Assembly (NCBI GenBank): GCA_002261195.1
Contig: MVBO01000058.1
Coordinates: 1-64,000, forward strand
Source of the DNA: Bifiguratus adelaidae
Taxonomy: Eukaryota; Mucoromycota; Endogonomycetes; Endogonales
Direction of reading: 5' to 3'
Length of the DNA stretch: 64,000 bases
The notes below the pieces were generated by a model. The model saw only the letters and a program-made list of their open reading frames with translations. It was not told where the DNA came from and did no database searches. Positions 46,126 to 58,378 of this stretch are shown here, piece by piece. The position numbers were made by a program, and so were the translations under genes. Position 1 is the stretch's first letter, and every line of letters starts with the position of its first letter.

Positions 46126-47573
46126 TTACAATTCGTGGCCCTTGGCAAAATCAAACAGAATTGTGTACTGATTGGAGTTTAGAACCTCAAGATCCGCTTG
46201 AACTATGAAAGCGCGGTATGAGCTGACAAAGATCCCTGTAATCCTCACTTACCGTAAGAGGACTCGGGTTCCGGTGGTGGCGCCGATCGTTCTTTTTGTC
46301 GCTTCTTTGCTTCTTCGTTCAGCGTAATCTTCATTTGCGTATACTTAGCCCCATCTGCCTCTTGCTCTGTTTGAATTAATAGCTCCAATATATCATGACA
46401 TATATCTGCGGAATTGGATAAACAAACGGTTCCATCTGTACGTCAATGGTCAGCTGACCAGATCGCCTACCTTCAATGTCTTCGATACGACTATAGAACG
46501 CTTGATACCAGTATTTGCGACCTAACCGTGTGTCCGAATTGATCACTTCCTTCTCGCCAGGATCTTTTGCGCGAAATCTTGAAGCTAGATATATGGAAGC
46601 TGCAGCTATGGTATGTACAGGGTATTGGAGACATAAGGGTAGGCGGTAGGCATCCTTGGCAATGAGGTAAGCGTCAAAAGCCAACTCTTTGGAGCCTAAG
46701 TGTCACATCAGATGAAGAGCTCTTCTCAGTGACCATTCGGATGACATACCTCCAAGAGCTTTCACAAACTTTGGTATAAATGGATAAGGATGATGTGTTT
46801 GAAAATCAAAGCAAATCATCTCGAGCAAGAGGCGCTCAATGCCTATCAACCGCTTCCGACGCTCTTCTGATATCTAATGAACATGGTTCACTTGTCCGAC
46901 GTTTTAAGTCGATAATAGGTACTTACCTGCTCTGGATCCAATTCTTTTGCGTCAGGATGTCGAATTGCGTGGCCAGCCACAATGATGTCTTTGAGTTTTT
47001 TTGAGGTGTCTTCGATTTTGGATGCAACGAACAAAGTCGCTATGCAAGTTTCCTGTAGAGTGTGAGCCCTTCGCTTTGCAAATTATAAATGCGAATGATC
47101 TTACCGAGGTCGGATAATCCCTGTAGGCATAGTGTAGATAAAAGCGATGAAACAACGCCTGAGCCGTGCTCACGGTTCTTTGAGGACTATAGGAAACGAT
47201 CGTCAGCAATGCCTTCACCGCTATAACTTGGCAGCACCATAGATGACACTTACAAGCCAGCGCGCTTGCCCACAGCTTCAATGAAGCGACAGCTAGACAC
47301 TTTAAGTGTCACCTCCTTGGCGATCGATACGCTGTCATGGACGCTCATTTTGAGCGCCAGTTGCTGATTCTTTGTAATGTAGGGTACATAGCGTCGATGT
47401 GCACTCTGTGTAGCATGCGCAGGGCCGCTCACCCCAATTAACGTCGGTGATGCACTCCTAATATCTTCTTGCTCTGATCGCGTCCTGGTCACCATTTTGA
47501 GTAAATGAACGCGTTCGACGCTTTCTTCCACGTTGACTGCAGAGACGTTGGCATTGATGGAGTAGGTGTTCAA
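46126..47573 (-). CDS. CTK2: Cyclin subunit of CTD kinase, Ctk2/cyclin K-like
   Basis: This is a transcriptional cyclin that probably pairs with a Ctk1/CDK12-type kinase to phosphorylate the RNA polymerase II CTD. The first cyclin fold has SSCRFIEAVGKRAGL, STAQALFHRFYLHYAYRDYP and CIATLFVASKIEDTSKKLKD. The next block is RLLLEMICFDFQTHHPYPFI, typical of Ctk2, then AFDAYLIAKDAYRLPLCLQY and HTIAAASIYLASRF of the second fold. A charged tail (QMKITLNEEAKKRQKERSAP) leads to the last exon, ending FAKGHEL with TAA 46126-46128. The start is MNTYSINANVS at 47573; an internal ATG (MVTRTRSEQED) is an alternative. Several introns of 45-65 bases are needed. It is convergent with TDP1. Ctk2 versus cyclin T/K cannot be settled by eye. 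Confidence 0.8.
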
Positions 47574-47870
47574 CCACAGTGTATGCTGGTGTCTATATTC
47601 AAGTGTTGTCTTTTCTTAGACTGGACCGGGAATGAGCGCGCCAGCATGGACGATTGCGAGTGCCCCGCTTGATGACGTTCAAAAGCAAGAAGGACTGTAG
47701 ATCGCTTTGGTGGAAACAGCAGCAACGATTTCCAGAGGGCAAATAGTGTATGCGTTGAAGCTGGCCATCAGGACAAAGGCTGTGCCGAATCTAATCCGCC
47801 AACGCCAGTTCCTGTCAGAGCGGAAAGTGTCACCACTGCCTCAGTAACCGGCTCCGAGCCTGCGCGGACA
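47574..47870. other. Divergent region between CTK2 and the remodeller
   Basis: From about 47674 the frame of the remodeller is already open (VCVEAGHQDKGCAESN is readable) but has no ATG before 47871. A short upstream first exon is therefore possible, for example from ATGAGCGCGCCAGC near 47632. I could not find a convincing donor. Confidence 0.35.
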
Positions 47871-50800
47871 ATGGGTACGACCGCAAATATGGACACTGGT
47901 ACACGACTTGATGATGCTGCGGATCGGTCTCTTCAACACCCAAAACCAAAATTCATAGATCAGACTTTTGCAAGGACAGACAAATCAGACGAAAGCTCAA
48001 GCAATGTCTCTGTCAGGGATTGGCCCATCACCACGGAAGTCCCAACCATTGATTCCAAATCTGATGAAGCACCCAAAGAAAGAGCCAACGAACAATCTGT
48101 CACACAGCAGGACGACAGTGCTCCACCAGCATCTCCTAATCAAGGCACGAATGGTATACATCACCTGGACCGGACAGCTAAAGCTACGATAGAAGATGCT
48201 TTCAAGGATGTTTCGTCGACAGCGGAAGCCCCAACACGTGCCTCCGTTCCTGAGGTACCGGTTTCAGACGCAATGGAAGAGAGAGTCACAAGGCAACCGC
48301 ACGGTACGCAACCGGATGCCTCTAGTCCAATGACGGTGGATATGGATCAGGATCATTCAACGTCAAACGACATCGTGTTGACTACAAGCCATCGCCTTTC
48401 CAAAGATAGATCATTGACAACGGAAGCCTCAAAGCCGGATTCCCCAACCATCGAGGCAACTCATAGAACTCGCCATCAACAAACAGTAACAACTCACGAC
48501 GACAGCCCTAAACCAGCATACTACATTGAAGATACCAGTCTGATAGACCAATTGCTGCTGCAGACCAACGAAATAGCCGACCCTGCAAGCGATGACGCTG
48601 GCATGGATGATGCGTTCACAACCGACGTCTTAACAACCGCTTCTCAACCTACAGAGACACCTAGCGCCTCTGAAGAAGCTGTCACAGAGCAAGGTTACAG
48701 CGCCTTACCATCTTCTGGTGATTCCGAAACACTTTCTATGCGTCAACCACAATCAGATAGGAATACTACAGCCGAAACTGTGACCGATGACTTCCTCATA
48801 GATGAACCTTTGGATACTGCAGCTTCGACAGCCGTTTCACAAACCATCCAGAAGCCTGAGGCAAGCGCCAAGGAACCGACTATCACACATCATGAGGTCG
48901 ACGCGCAAGGTGACCTGTCTGATCCAGAGAAGACATTCTCAATTCAGGGCCTGTCATCAACAGGTGAGACAAGCAAAAATGCCGTGGATGATTTCGCCAA
49001 AAGTCAATCACCAACCGACGCATTGACCATCAACCCGCAATTACTCATGAAACCTGGTGCAAACACCAATACGACCAAGATTGACGGTGGCACAGACCAA
49101 ACAGCTACGGAATCAAGCCTGTCATACTTTGAGCTGTCCGATAGAAATCAAGCCGAGTTCGAAGTTCCAAATACATTCGGCGGCATTGAAATACCGTTCG
49201 AAAAAATCAACCTCGACGTCCATCCAGCTTTGACCTTGCGAGTCCAGAAACAAGTTCATGGCAGAGAAAGAACCCTATCGGTAGAACCGAAGAAGCAAAG
49301 TCGTAGCCGACACAGTACGCCACTCAAATTTCGGCCTGTTCCAATCTATTCAGAAAAAGGAGTGATTTCCACGCGGAGGTCTTTGAATTCTATACGACTT
49401 GGCTCAGTAGAAGATGGACGCTCAAGTCAACCCCCGAATACATACGGCGAAGGATCATCAATCTCTCGGGATGAGCTGCAGGACAGCTCACCGCTGGCTA
49501 ATGAGGTGATCATCGGCACAAATTACTTGCGAGAGCGCGGGCTTATCGCCGGTCAATTTGATTATGCAAGCGCAACCAGATACCCCCCATCTCCACAATC
49601 GATGCACAGACATTCATCGTTGTTTCTTCACGATGAGATGGATTATGCCTACCATCGCCTGCTTTGCTCAAGGTGTAACTTGCCCGAACCATACATTCGC
49701 AGGGGAGGACCTCGTGGCAAGTCAAGATCAAAGTCTGGTACGGCATCCCCCAGATCGTTCTATGGAGACAACAAGCTGGGTGATGAAATGTTTGAGGACG
49801 ATCGTTACAAAGGCCGGCTCCTGATGTGCGCTCATTGTTCCAACACAATTCACGAAGGATGTCTGTCTGACACGACGAAGAGCAAGCTTTTGAAACCGAT
49901 ACCTCAAATGGCGCCTCGAGATCCGTCAATTATTGTGTCTTACCGTGTTGAATACACCTGCAGCGATTGCCTCAGGGATAAGCGCTGCGCTGTCTGTCGC
50001 CAGGAATCTGCATCTGTTAAGGAAGCAAGTTTCGCGGCGGTTAAAGCCAGCCAAGATGCAGCCCTAAATGTGACTGATAACTGCTCGCAAACCACTGCAG
50101 TTGCTTCTAACGAACCACTGGCAGCAGAAAAGGAGCAAGATCTCGGCACAGCTGATGATGTTTTGTGGAGAATAGACACTGCAGAGGTACCACCTGACAG
50201 TATGTTATACAGGTGTTCACGTTGCGTTCAAGCCTTCCATTACCATCATCTTCACCAATACTTCCACCAAGCAGAATCCTCCCTATTGGATCTTACCGGA
50301 TCTGAGCTGGCAGACGAGAAGCTTATTACAAGTCAACGCAGCTCCTTCGCCAGGCGAAACTGGCTGTGTGCAGAGTGTATTGCATGGCCTGGTGAAATTG
50401 ATCAAGTACTCACGTGGATTGACACGCCGAAGAAAGTGACAAGGGATGACAATCCGGCAAACGAAGTTGGAAACGCTTCCGGATCAGGGAAAGCATCGAA
50501 AGCAACAAGCGATGTCGCAAAGCTGATCGCATCAGTTCCCACTGACGAAACCGTGTCTCGATATCGTCATGACCATTCAGAGCAGTATGCAAAAGAACCA
50601 AAATTGACTTCACCAGACCACTTGCGCTTTTACCTCATAAAGTTCAAGGATTTGTCCTACCGTCACGCAATCTGGGTTCCTGAGCGCTGGCTGATATCGA
50701 TAGCGTCGATTAAAGTGCGCAATTTCTGGAAAGTCAGGCAAAATTGGGTAGGTCTACCGTTACAAGATGTGGTCAGACCAGAGTATTGCATAGTGGATCG

Positions 50801-53800
50801 GATCCTGGCGATCAAAGAGATCCCGCACATGCATGTATTCGGCCGGCAAGGACCTGATAGCAAGAGTAAATCAGCGCGCAAGCGCGTCTGTATGCGTTTC
50901 AGCGACAGCGAAGAAGATGAGCTATCAAGTGCCGACAACGGCTCCGAGGAAGCCGACAAGTCTGCACATGACGAGTTCCGCGTCCCCTCTAAACTTAGCG
51001 AAGTCCTATGCAAATGGGAAGGCCTAGGGTATGAGCAAGGTAAGTCAAGGAAGATGTAGCAATGCTTTACTTAGCGCCATATATTTTTTAGCCACCTGGG
51101 AGCATCCATTTGCATCGGACGACCCGTTCTACAACGCATTTGTGGTAGCATACAAGCGTTATCAGCAAGCTGCTGACGTAGTTGTTCCACCTGATTTGGA
51201 GAGACGAATTGCATTGGAACAAGCCGAGGTTGCGCAAGGAATCGAGTCATATTCGGAACGAGAGCTCAAGACTCAACCTAGTTTCATCTGTGGCGGCAAG
51301 ATGATGGGCCATCAGATGGAAGGTCTCAATTGGCTAATCTATCAATGGGAGAAAAATCATTCTTGCATCCTGGCAGACGACATGGGTCTAGGGAAAACAA
51401 TCCAGATCATCGCCTTCTGCTCCTTTTTATATCATGCGAAGGAGATCTTCCCTTTCCTCATCATTGCTCCGCACGCCACTATACCCAATTGGTTACGTGA
51501 ATTCCATAAATGGGCTCCTCAACTGGCAGTGGCACCGCTGTTCGGCAATGCGGACGCAAGAGCACTGCAGAAAGGACATGAAATTTTCCGCGCAGCATCA
51601 GATCGCTTCGGAGTTGCTGGTTCACTCAAGTGTCACGCCGTCATCACCTCGTACCAAATGGCAGTCGTGGAGCTGGCGGCACTGACCAAGGTATCTTTCT
51701 GGCCTATCATGGTGATTGATGAAGGGCAACGGCTCAAAAATGACGAGAGTTTGCTGTTCACCAAATTGAAAGAGATTCGAGCCGGCCAGAAAATATTACT
51801 CACTGGTAAGCGAACATCCCTATGTTGCATATGCATCACTTGGCTTACGAGCACATTTTCAGGAACGCCTTTACAAAACAACATTCGTGAACTCTTTAAT
51901 CTCATGCATTTTCTTGATCCGAAGGCTTTCAAGGACCTCAAAGAATTGGAGACCAAGTACAGTGATTTGGATCAGGATCTAGTCCAGGATTTACACACCC
52001 TTCTCGGTCCTTACTTCTTGCGGCGTACAAAAGCCTTGGTCCTCAAACACCTCCCTTCCAAGGCGGAAATTGTCGTTCCCGTCAGCATGAGTCTTCTGCA
52101 AAGGGAGATATATCGCAATATCTTGTCTCGGAATTTCAATAGCCTTGCGGCTATGCAGGTACAAGGCGGTAACAAACGGGGTGGTGCCGTTCACCTCACA
52201 AACACCTTGATGGAATTACGGAAATGTTTGAATCACCCATATCTCATAGACGGTATCGAAGCGGCGGAGTCGGACACTGTAACCACTCACAAGCGGCTCA
52301 TAGAGTCTTGCGCGAAGCTGGAGTTACTCGATCAGATGCTCGCGAAATTGAAAGAGGATGGACACCGAGTTTTGATATTCTCCACCATGAAGTTGGCTCT
52401 TAGCGTCATCGAGGATTACATGATTGGAGCTGGCTACAAATATGTTCGCTTGGATGGAGACACGCCTTCGATATTACGTCAACGCAATATTGATGCTTTC
52501 AATGCACCTGACTCGGATCTTTTCGTCTTCCTCTTGACCACTCGCGCCGGTGGAGTAGGTGTTAATTTAGGTATGTGTGCCGAGACATTTGCAATGCCAA
52601 TTCAATTGATATCGCACCTTTACAGCCACGGCTGATACGATTATTATCTACGATGCCGACTTCAATCCACATGCGGATACGCAAGCCCTGAGTCGAGCTT
52701 ATCGAATTGGACAGCAAAACAGCGTTCTGGTTCTCAAATTCATGACCCGGAATAGCATTGAGGAGAAAATTGTGCAGATAGGCAAGAAGAAAATGGTCCT
52801 CGATCATCTTATCGTAGGCAAGATGGAAGACAAGGACTTGAATCCCGACGACATCGAAAGCATCCTGCGGTTTGGAGCCAAAGCTCTCTTCGAAGAGCAG
52901 GCAGAGGCCACAACTATCAAGTACGATGATAGTGCGATTAATCGTCTACTTGACAGAGATCAGATGAAGAAGATTGACGAGGAGGAAGCCAAGGAGGCGA
53001 ATTGCCCCGTTCGGGCAAACGAAATGGAGAAAGGAGACAAATTATCATTCTCCTTCGCTCGTATTTGGACAGCTGACGCCAACGGACAAGTTCAATCACG
53101 CAACGTTAACCATGTCGATAAAAACGATGAGCAAGACGACAATTTCTGGAACACAACTCTCAAACAGAGGGCCGAGAAATACAATGCTATAATTGAACAA
53201 GGAAAAGGTCGATTGGGGCGCGGCGGTCGGAAACGCAGGCAAATCACTTATTTGGAGAGCGGGACCCGCGACATAGAGGACAAAGCTAACGGAAGAAAGA
53301 GGAAACGCAAAACAGAGGAAGCGGACTATCTTCCGAATGTCGAAGAATCAGAGACAAGCGAAGGGGACGCCAAAGATGGTCAACTGCAGCTAGACCCAGA
53401 AGACTTAGAGATAACGAACGCAGAGAATCTTGATCCTCATGCAAACCGGAAGACGGCAGTGAATGGAGTGCCGTCGAAATTGCCTAATCTGCCGAAAATG
53501 CCCAATACCAGCAAGTCCAACGCTAACGGTCCATCTTCACAAGGGAACGCCGAATTCTTTCAGAAAGATCTGCAACCAATATTCATGTCCATGCAATCAA
53601 TCCAAAATTCTTATTCGCAACAACAACAATCGACAGCTCAGTCCACGGCCCTCACAATCGAGGATGGATTCTATCCAAACACAAACATACGAGTCCGTCC
53701 TGATATAACCATCGGAGATCTCAGTCGAGCGCACAACGATTTCCCAATTCATCTGCCTAATTGTTACATTATCGTGGGTTTCGACATGTCCAAACCCCCC

Positions 53801-55264
53801 TGGTCGCCAAGCTGGGGTCGTCTCAAGTATTTTGCGCCTTTTAAGCTGGAATTTAGTGGTTCTAGCTGGAAGGCCACTTTGAAGGTCTTCGAAAATGCAA
53901 TCATACTATACCCACAAGTAGCTTACGATGATGTCCACAATCAGTCCATAATGAAGCAGCAACAAGCAGCTAAAGTCCAGCAACAGCAAGCAAATTTGGC
54001 TTTAGAGTTTCAACGGCGATTAGCCGGACTCCGTAATTCTTCAACTTCCTCACCTCCTGCCCCGGTCCAGCTGACGAATGCCTCTGTATTGCAAGCGAGC
54101 GGTGTGAATGGAATGGCCGGTCGAAAATATCCTTCGACTGTAGGGCAACAATCTACTTCATTTCCGACCACCACTCGTAAGTCAGTCAGCCAACAAGGTT
54201 TGCAATTACAGCAAGCCGATGCTACTGTCACGCCATTACTTCAACCTGTACAAAACTTTGCAAATCAGCCTTATCAATTGGTGAAACAGCGGAATGGCCA
54301 TTCGAACAGCGATGCCAAAAAGAGGGGACGACCACGCAAGCAGACTTCAGCATCACGTCCTCAAGTTTCAGCAGCAGCAGTTCCACTGGCAATGAATAAC
54401 TTGTTACAAGAAAGGGCCAACTTATCGAAGGTAAATTCTGTGCCAATGCATACGTCACAGCTCAAGACATCGCAGCACACGAACAATCAGGCATTGCAAA
54501 CGGCAGCGAAGGCTGCACCCTCAAGGGGTCTGCAATTACCAAGAAATATAACGCCGGCTCCGGCAGCTGTTACCCAAGAGGGTCCCAATGCAACCTCGAA
54601 ATCCGCAAACGCAGCGTCTATCGCAGACGCTAATGCCCTATCAAGAACACCGTCCACAGTCATAGTTTTGAGTGACACCGAGGATATAGACGTTGATGCA
54701 ATAGATCCTGTAGCTTCACCAGCAAAGACAATCGCCGCAGCAGAACCATCGATGCAACCGCAAGACATATCGGCACCGAAAGGAATTTCGATGGATACTG
54801 ACAACATCGTTTCGCCATTGTCTGGTTCAGAGAAGGTTTGGTCGCAAGTCCAGGTCAGCACTGAATTACCCCAGCCTTCACAATCAGAACCAACCTCCAC
54901 AGTTCATGAGGTCAGGCAACTATTGACCCCCAAAACGACACCTCGGCAGCCAACCGAGCAGCCAGCACCGCAACCTACCGCTTCCAAAGATGGCTCTCCT
55001 GTGACGGAAAGTGCAGACGAAGAAGAGGAATGCATATTATGTCTTCAAGTCCATGCCGATCCCTCCAAACCATGTCCCAATCAGTTCAACATTAACCTTA
55101 TCTTACAACGTATTGAACAGGTTCGTCGAGGCGGTCTTGCAATCGATGAGGAGGAACGTCCTGGTGTGCTGGCCCTGCTTGCAGACTTGAAAAATGGCGT
55201 GAAGCAATACAATAGAATGCGCGCTACAAGGCAATCACGAATATGGCCGTCACCGATCGCATGA
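47871..55264 (+). CDS. MIT1: Mi-2/CHD3-type (Mit1-like) SNF2 chromatin remodeller
   Basis: This is an ATP-dependent nucleosome remodeller of about 2,400 residues, likely in a repressive SHREC/NuRD-like complex. The first 480 residues are disordered with degenerate repeats. Cys-rich PHD-like segments follow (LLCSRCNLPEP, LMCAHCSNTIHEGCL, RCAVCRQ, YRCSRCVQAFHYHH, WLCAECI). Two chromo-like folds come next (FYLIKFKDLSYRHAIWVPER and VLCKWEGLGYEQATWE). The ATPase has ADDMGLGKTIQ (I), DEGQ (II, not DEAH), TGTPLQNN (III), LLTTRAGGVGVNL (V) and SRAYRIGQQ (VI). The tail is Gln/Ser-rich with an AT-hook-like KKRGRPRKQ and ends with a CILCLQVH zinc-like motif. Three introns lie near 51040, 51806 and 52571. 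The true start may be upstream of 47871. Confidence 0.88.
48015..49020 (+). repeat. Five degenerate 60-75-residue repeats in the remodeller N-terminus
   Basis: Units begin with a TTE/STAE/LTT-x-P type string, then an EA..E..VT.Q segment, then DDS.P, and end in an acidic DAF/DDF patch. Examples of unit starts are ITTEVPTIDS, STAEAPTRAS, SLTTEASKPD, VLTTASQPTE and STAVSQTIQKPEA. The repeats are clear only at protein level. Confidence 0.5.
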
Positions 55265-55411
55265 GCTGTCGCTGGTGCGTTAGTCAACAGGTTGCATTTC
55301 ATACCCCTATTGTCACAGTGGAATACAGTCCATAAAAGGCAGCTGTCATGCCTTGGCTCTCCTCGACTCCTTGGAGTTGCAGAACCATAGACTACACGCA
55401 CTACGCATATC

Positions 55412-55951
55412 ATGGTACACCCAGCCGTCATTGGAGGCATTATAGCCATGACTATCATTGGAGGAGCCATGATGTACATTATCATTGACGAATATCGCCG
55501 CTCACCTTACCATGTTCACATCCATTCTGAAAAGGCCGACTTGCATGAAGACAATGAATCGGAGTATTACGACTCGGAGGACGAGTCTCCGGCAGCTCGA
55601 GTCTTGTCCAAGTTTGGCTTCAGAAAGCGCAAGGCGTACAAGTACAAGCGTTTTGACCAGTCGTCAACGACGCTGCACACTGTGTCCCCGGCCTCCTCAC
55701 CCTCGGTCTACTCGCCGCGGTCCACTTCATCACATCGTCGGATATCTCAAGGCGGTAACTCAGTAATGGGATTACGAGCTGATGTAGATAAGGACAGTGT
55801 GGGCCATTCAACACCTGCTCACTCTTCTTCTCCATCCCTTATCTCACCAACTTCACCACGGTCGCCAACCTCCTCTGCGGCCTCCTACACTCTTGTTTCC
55901 TCACCCTCAGGCGGATCCTCTTGTTCAGAAGAAGATTGGCGTGTTTTATAG
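55412..55951 (+). CDS. Small single-pass membrane protein, function unknown
   Basis: An intronless frame of 179 residues begins MVHPAVIGGIIAMTIIGGAM. Residues 5-25 form one strong membrane segment near the N-terminus with no basic lead, so the bulk is probably cytosolic. A histidine-containing acidic stretch follows (KADLHEDNESEYYDSEDE), then a basic patch (FGFRKRKAYKYKRF) and a long Ser/Pro-rich disordered tail ending EEDWRVL. I recognise no family. Codon usage looks like that of its neighbours and the N-terminal segment is a plausible real feature, so I accept it as a gene. Confidence 0.6.
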   Translation: MVHPAVIGGIIAMTIIGGAMMYIIIDEYRRSPYHVHIHSEKADLHEDNESEYYDSEDESPAARVLSKFGFRKRKAYKYKRFDQSSTTLHTVSPASSPSVYSPRSTSSHRRISQGGNSVMGLRADVDKDSVGHSTPAHSSSPSLISPTSPRSPTSSAASYTLVSSPSGGSSCSEEDWRVL

Positions 55952-55981
55952 TGTAAAGAAAATTGTTTTCATACAAAGGTA

Positions 55982-57675
55982 TTATGCATCCGGAATCACT
56001 TTTCCTGGGTTCATGATGCCTAGCGGGTCTAATGCCTTTTTGATGGTTCGCATCATTTGGACCGTGTTCTCGCCTAGCTCATCCAACAAGTAGGCTTTCT
56101 TGCCTACGCCGACACCATGTTCACCTGTACAGCTGCCTTCTAACCGAATGGCTCGTTCCACAAGTCGACCATTCAATCTTTTGGCTTCGGCAAATTCGTT
56201 GGGATCATCGCGGTCAAAGAGAATAAAGACGTGAAAGTTGCCGTCACCGACATGTCCGACCATGGGACAGGGTAGCGAGCTTGACTCGAGATCTTGTTTG
56301 GTTTCGTAAATGAGGTCGGGAAGATTGGACACCGGAACGCATACATCGGTGGTCCAGATTGCGCAGCCTGGCTTCAGTAATGCCGATGACCAAAGAGCCA
56401 CTTTGCGGCCCTCCCACAATTCCTCCTTTTCCTTGTCTGTCTTTGCAAACCGGAACTTTCCTCCCTTGTGTTTTTGTACTAGCTTCTTGACAGCATTAAT
56501 TTCGTAGTCGATCTGAGCTTTTGAGCCCGAGAATTTGAAAAAGAGCGTCGGCTTGGCAGAGTAACCCAAGTCTGGGTTAGCTAAGTTGACAGCCTTCATC
56601 ATGACTTCGTCCAATAATTCCACAGCGCCGACTTGAACACCTGCTCGTACCACGTCCGGGACGACAGACGCTGCATCACGGATGGTCGGGAAGTCGCACA
56701 CAGCCACCGTCGTCTCTTGGGGTAGAACTGCCAATTTCAGAGTCGCTTCTGTGACGAGTCCCAATGTGCCTTCCGCGCCGATGAATAGTTTTGTCAGGTC
56801 GTATCCGGCCGCGGATTTCCTATCATGCAGCAGTTAGTGAATCATTTGTTCAATCATTTATCATTTAGCCCTTACCTCGATCGCTGCTTCGTCTTGAGGA
56901 CCGTCCCATCTGCCAGTACAGCGGTGATATTCAACACCCACTCCTTCATCGTGCCGTACCGAACTGCATTCGTCCCTGAACAACTCGTCCCAATCATGCC
57001 ACCGATACATGCGCCAGGACCAGGATCAAGCGGATAAAACAAACCATGAGGCTTCAAGTACTCATTGAGCGCTTCCCATCCTATACCAGGCTGTACCACA
57101 ATGTCCATGTCTTCAGGGTGGAAGGCCACAACTTTGCCCATATGCGCTGCAAAATCGACGCAAATGCCACCTTTGGGGGCAGTATAATGACCTTCAAGAG
57201 ACGTTCCTCCGCTGTAAGGGATCACGGGTATCCTCCATTGACTGGCAATCTTGACAATGGCCGAAACCTGTTCGGTCGTTTCCGGATAGACGACGACATT
57301 AGGCAATCCGACGTTATGATAACTCCAATGTGAATGACCGTGTTCTGTCAACTCTTCTTCGTCGATCGTCACATGCTCTGCCGGCAAGACCTCGCGCAAT
57401 TGTTCAATGGCCTTCTTGAGTGCCTCCCTGTCACCGTATGTCGGTATGTCAGGCGGTGAGAGTTGGGCAACCGGTGTTTGTTGTTTGGCGACATAGTAGC
57501 CAGTGACACCGCTCAATGCCGCAGCTCCGACGAGAACTGACCATCCAAGACCTGGTCCGGCCCTCTGTGGAGCTGTCGTTGTCAGAGTCCTCGCTGCGCA
57601 TGCTCGCCGAGGTCCTGGTCCAATCGTCAACCCTGCCCGCCGAGGCAGCATGCGAGCTACGTAGCGCAGCGACAT
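55982..57675 (-). CDS. DLD1: D-lactate dehydrogenase (cytochrome), mitochondrial
   Basis: This FAD enzyme oxidises D-lactate to pyruvate and passes electrons to cytochrome c. The N-terminus (MSLRYVARMLPRRAGLT) is an arginine-rich presequence, followed by a membrane segment (LGWSVLVGAAALSGVTGYYV). The FAD-binding PCMH domain has NVVVYPETTEQVSAIVK, PVIPYSGGTSLEGH, DPGPGACIGGMIGTSCSGTN and GYDLTKLFIGAEGTLG. The C-terminal part has MVGHVGDGNFHVFILF and GEHGVGVGKKAYL. One intron (about 56821-56875) splits KQRSRKSAAGYD. The stop is at 55982-55984 and the start ATG at 57673-57675. About 545 residues. Confidence 0.94.
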
Positions 57676-58031
57676 GAGTTATGTAAAGGGGAGAGGTGAG
57701 GTATAAGAGAGCGAGCAAGAGAGAGTAAGGGAGACAAGAAGAAGAAGACACGAAGGTGATCACACCACACGGCCACAAGGTCCGTCGTCGGCAAATCGAT
57801 TTAGCGGCAAGTTCGACCGCGCCATTGTTCTCACTCTTGGATTGCTTGTTTATTCTCTTCCATAGTCTATCGCCTCGAGAGCTATACACAAGCATGCATG
57901 GATACATCTCTCTAATCCGATGGATTCAACATTTGGAATCGATGCTGTACAAAGGCTCTAGCATATCCACTGACGGCCTCGCTCATTCCAACCGTAATCT
58001 CATTGAAGCTCTGGCCATCCTTGGGGCGTAA
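57676..58031. other. Upstream region of DLD1
   Basis: These 356 bases hold the DLD1 promoter and the 3' flank of the small minus-strand gene. A purine-rich GAGAGAGA-type run lies near 57705-57745. The plus-strand frame at 57756-58031 has no family signal and I do not accept it. Confidence 0.35.
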
Positions 58032-58253
58032 TTAGTCCATCGTATCATCCGAGTATTGATCGAGTGGCATAAAAACCGGCTTGAATCCGTTTGTTTTTGC
58101 GGCTCGAATCGCCCTGCCCTCAGGATTCAGATTGGATTCGACGGCGGGTGGAATGAACTCAATGTAGCACCCGTGAGAAAGATCGTGCTTAGAGCCGGAT
58201 AGACTGCCGGAACCGTTTGCTGTGGTTGAGATGGAGCAATACCTAAACTCATG
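58032..58253 (-). CDS. Possible small conserved-looking protein, unassigned
   Basis: Read on the minus strand, a frame of about 65 codons ending in TAA (58032-58034) has protein-like composition: [20 protein letters not shown], then [20 protein letters not shown] and [13 protein letters not shown]. No ATG opens this frame directly. ATGAGTTTAG (58244-58253) would supply the start if the next 23 bases (58221-58243; GTATTG...CCACAG on the minus strand) are removed as an intron. That gives [16 protein letters not shown] before the block above, about 66 residues. A more distant first exon is the alternative. I do not recognise the family. Confidence 0.45.
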   Translation of the reverse strand, partial: HEFRYCSISTTANGSGSLSGSKHDLSHGCYIEFIPPAVESNLNPEGRAIRAAKTNGFKPVFMPLDQYSDDTMD

Positions 58254-58378
58254 TTGATGTGGTCCTAGAAGAGACAGTCGCCTTTATACAGTATATGCTG
58301 CACTCCACCGAGAATTGCGCGCATTTCGGCAACGTTCAGCAACTTCAACGTCCAAAAAAGGCGATTTTGCTTCTTGTC
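58254..58378. promoter_or_regulatory. Upstream region of the CDK1-like gene
   Basis: These 125 bases lie between the small minus-strand gene and the kinase ATG. The kinase frame is open upstream to 58259 ([13 protein letters not shown]), so a longer N-terminus is possible, but it lacks family character. Confidence 0.3.

Noticed and set aside
57756-58031. Plus-strand frame before the CDK1-like gene
   Set aside because: No family signal, and the minus strand next to it carries a more protein-like frame.
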